Source of the DNA: Marine Group I thaumarchaeote
GTDB lineage: Archaea; Thermoproteota; Nitrososphaeria; Nitrososphaerales; Nitrosopumilaceae
Reading direction: 5' to 3'
Length of the DNA stretch: 53,990 nt
Assembly: GCA_013390905.1 (NCBI GenBank)
Contig: JACATG010000005.1
Location: 32,001 to 85,990, forward strand
Made by a program: the position numbers and the translations under genes. Positions 52,355-53,990 of this stretch are shown here, in pieces. Below the pieces are notes generated by a model. It was not told the origin of the DNA. It saw nothing but the letters and a program-made list of their open reading frames with translations, and searched no databases. Each line of letters starts with the position of its first letter. The stretch's first letter is position 1.

Positions 52355-52672
52355 TTATTTTTTAGATTTTGATTTTTTTCTAGGTTTTTCTTTTTCTCCC
52401 AACTCTTTTTCAATTTGCGCCGCCTTTGTATCGACTGCTTTGATAATCTCTTGAATAAGTCCATCAAGATCACTATCCTCTGCTGCAGGTTCTACATTAC
52501 TAGCAATTTCATTAATTGTGCTTGAAATTTCTGCACTAACATCCTCAAAGCTTTCAGGATCTTCATATCCTACATTATAAAGTTCTTTGAGAGTGTTTAC
52601 CTGGCCTATTACTTGATCTGTTAGTACAACTTTGTAATCTGTTCCATTTACCTGAAATTCTTTTGAACTCAT
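52355..52672 (-). CDS. Hypothetical protein with acidic helical middle and basic tail
   Basis: The 105-residue protein opens MSSKEFQVNGTDYKVVLTDQVIGQVNTLKELYN, has an acidic helical middle, and ends in a KPRKKSKSKK-type basic tail. No motif is recognised. It is downstream of the 52745-53194 gene on the same strand but 72 nt away. Confidence 0.6.
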   Translation of the reverse strand: MSSKEFQVNGTDYKVVLTDQVIGQVNTLKELYNVGYEDPESFEDVSAEISSTINEIASNVEPAAEDSDLDGLIQEIIKAVDTKAAQIEKELGEKEKPRKKSKSKK

Positions 52673-52744
52673 ATATCATTTTCAAGTTCTTTTGTTTATA
52701 ATGTTTTTTAGAGATATATTATGAATATTAGATGTACACACTAA

Positions 52745-53194
52745 TCAAAATATAATATAATCTAGTGCATGAGCATCACTGATTAATCGTGTATGAAACG
52801 ATTTTATGACATATCCATTTTTAATAAAGCTCATAGGAACCCATCTATTTGTTGAAGTATAGTGTCTCTTTTCTTGCAATTCTCTTTCAATAGATTCAAT
52901 ATCAAATTCAGATTCTTCTACTTGTTGTGTTGTAAGATGTCTAATTGTCACAAGAATTTTTGTTACTTTGACACGGTCTCCAAGTTTCCATTTAAATGGA
53001 GGCTCCTCATCAGACACTTCTAATATTTTTATCTTCATCTGTTTTGTCCCAAAAGTATCAGAGCTTATCAAGGTACTTTCATCAGTAAATTGTTCAAAAC
53101 TAATTCTTGAATTTACATCTGCATTAGAAATTGTTTCTAATAATGATTCAGAAGTTTTTTTAATTGTTTCAATATCCGTATTCTTTTTAGACAT
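52745..53194 (-). CDS. Hypothetical protein, 149 residues
   Basis: This soluble protein has a helical N-terminal half (ETIKKTSESLLETISNADVNSRISFEQF) and a beta-rich part containing KIKILEVSDEEPPFKWKLGDRVKVTKILVTIRHLTTQQVEESEFDIE. The KLGDRVKV element recalls KOW/OB-type strands, but no family is assigned. It lies 51 nt downstream of the Hjc-like gene, so one transcript is possible. Confidence 0.6.
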   Translation of the reverse strand: MSKKNTDIETIKKTSESLLETISNADVNSRISFEQFTDESTLISSDTFGTKQMKIKILEVSDEEPPFKWKLGDRVKVTKILVTIRHLTTQQVEESEFDIESIERELQEKRHYTSTNRWVPMSFIKNGYVIKSFHTRLISDAHALDYIIF

Positions 53195-53245
53195 TATTGT
53201 TACACGTGTATTATCCTTAAAAAACGATTGGAAAATTCTATTCGA

Positions 53246-53755
53246 TTAGGTATTTTTCCTTTGTTTTGTCTTAAATGGCATCAAACATTCCTTAAGAAAC
53301 AGTTCTTTCCGGGTACCATCTATTTTTGCAAAAAATTTACCCTCGTAAGTACAGACACAATCTGTTATTTCCAGAGATTCATCCCAAATTTTATAGAATT
53401 CTCTTAATTCTCGACTTTCATATTTTGCCAAACCTATTCTTTTCTTTGAAAGAAATTTAAATGCCAGAAGCACATTTCTTTTTTTATAAATATTAAATGT
53501 ATTTATCCAATCTAGGCATCGCTCAATCTGATCTGCGGGTACAGGAAGTGATGTACTGGTTCCAGATTTTGCCTCTATTGTGAATATCTTGCTCTCTTGC
53601 GTATTTACTGCCAATACATCTGGCAATGCAATACTTGGGGATCCAAGCCTAAAGGCCTTCCATTTTTCTGTACTATTAAATCGTTTAACTAAGGTATCTT
53701 CCCATTGATACCCTCTCTGCCGACGAATTCTAGCTGCCCTTTGGTGGTTTATCAT
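53246..53755 (-). CDS. hjc: Hjc-like PD-(D/E)XK nuclease
   Basis: Hjc resolves four-way Holliday junctions in archaea. From ATG 53755 (MINHQRAARIRRQRGYQWEDTLVKRF) the 169-residue protein shows the nuclease core: Glu in the first helix (QWEDTLVKRF), Asp in the LPDVLAVN strand and E-x-K in IFTIEAKSG. The longer frame to 53869 adds a segment without family likeness, so 53755 is preferred. Other PD-(D/E)XK nucleases (for example a restriction-like enzyme) remain possible, because the C-terminal part is longer than in typical 130-residue Hjc proteins. Confidence 0.72.
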   Translation of the reverse strand: MINHQRAARIRRQRGYQWEDTLVKRFNSTEKWKAFRLGSPSIALPDVLAVNTQESKIFTIEAKSGTSTSLPVPADQIERCLDWINTFNIYKKRNVLLAFKFLSKKRIGLAKYESRELREFYKIWDESLEITDCVCTYEGKFFAKIDGTRKELFLKECLMPFKTKQRKNT

Positions 53756-53990
53756 ACTTTTTTTAGTAATCTTTTGTTTTGAAATAGTTAATGTTAGTAC
53801 TTTGGTTCTCATCGACAAATTATTCTCTGTATTAGATATAGTAAAGATGGTAATTACATAATAACTCAATAAAATGTTATACGCGTGTTATTTTTAGATC
53901 AATAATTCTTGAAAAAACATTAAACAGTTGTATTTGATAGATAGGCTATTATCTGAAATACTTTTTGAGAAATTACTAGAACAACAATAT

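Overview
This is an AT-rich archaeal window that looks like a marine or soil ammonia-oxidising thaumarchaeon (Nitrososphaerota, Nitrosopumilus-like). The evidence is an archaeal S10/spc-type ribosomal cluster containing an RNase P Rpp29 gene, PurP instead of a bacterial-type PurH, an archaeal proteasome alpha subunit, a CdvB (ESCRT-III) cell-division protein, type II glyceraldehyde-3-phosphate dehydrogenase, a eukaryote-like HMG-CoA synthase for isoprenoid lipids, and many tiny zinc-ribbon or single-helix proteins. Many genes appear leaderless, with a TATA-like box about 26 nt before the start codon, and TTG or GTG starts are common. No prophage, insertion sequence or CRISPR array was seen.

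Layout. 0-2.6 kb: small accessory genes, including one interrupted by a stop, a PIN-like protein and a winged-helix protein. 2.5-6.7 kb: a membrane protein with Cys pairs, a CBS-TrkH potassium transporter fusion, a BFN (bifunctional nuclease) protein and small proteins. 6.8-18.9 kb: purine biosynthesis in three blocks (purP; purSQLF; purC), with ubiX, the Tat secretion genes tatA/tatC, small regulators and an F420/FMN-type oxidoreductase between them. 18.9-22.4 kb: an unusual low-density segment with a frameshifted histone-H1-like gene, a secreted protein interrupted by TAG, several copies of a 22-bp palindrome, a long inverted repeat and tRNA-Asn. 22.7-30.7 kb: a minus-strand ribosomal operon running L3-L4-L23-S19-L22-S3-L29-Rpp29-S17-L14-L24-S4e-L5-S14-S8-L6, lacking L2 between L23 and S19, with a heptapeptide-repeat tail on S3. 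30.8-34.2 kb: a SPOUT methyltransferase, proteasome alpha, a DUF371 protein and CdvB. 34.3-36.1 kb: a thiol-redox pair (thioredoxin-like protein plus CcdA). 36.3-40.6 kb: biotin synthesis bioF-bioB-bioA with convergent bioD. 41.6-43.8 kb: HMG-CoA synthase and a DsbA-like protein. 44-47.6 kb: small genes, many encoding Cys-pair microproteins, and an MscS channel. 47.8-51.6 kb: gap, a CNNM/CorC-type protein and thrC. 51.7-53.9 kb: small proteins, two Cys/His-rich microproteins and an Hjc-like nuclease.

The housekeeping genes define purine nucleotide, biotin, threonine and mevalonate-lipid synthesis, translation, protein export, disulfide handling and cell division. The least explained content is the 18.9-22.3 kb segment (palindrome family, two broken genes, inverted repeat) and the Cys-rich microproteins. 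No single new multi-gene system is proven here; candidates are listed with the tests that would decide them.
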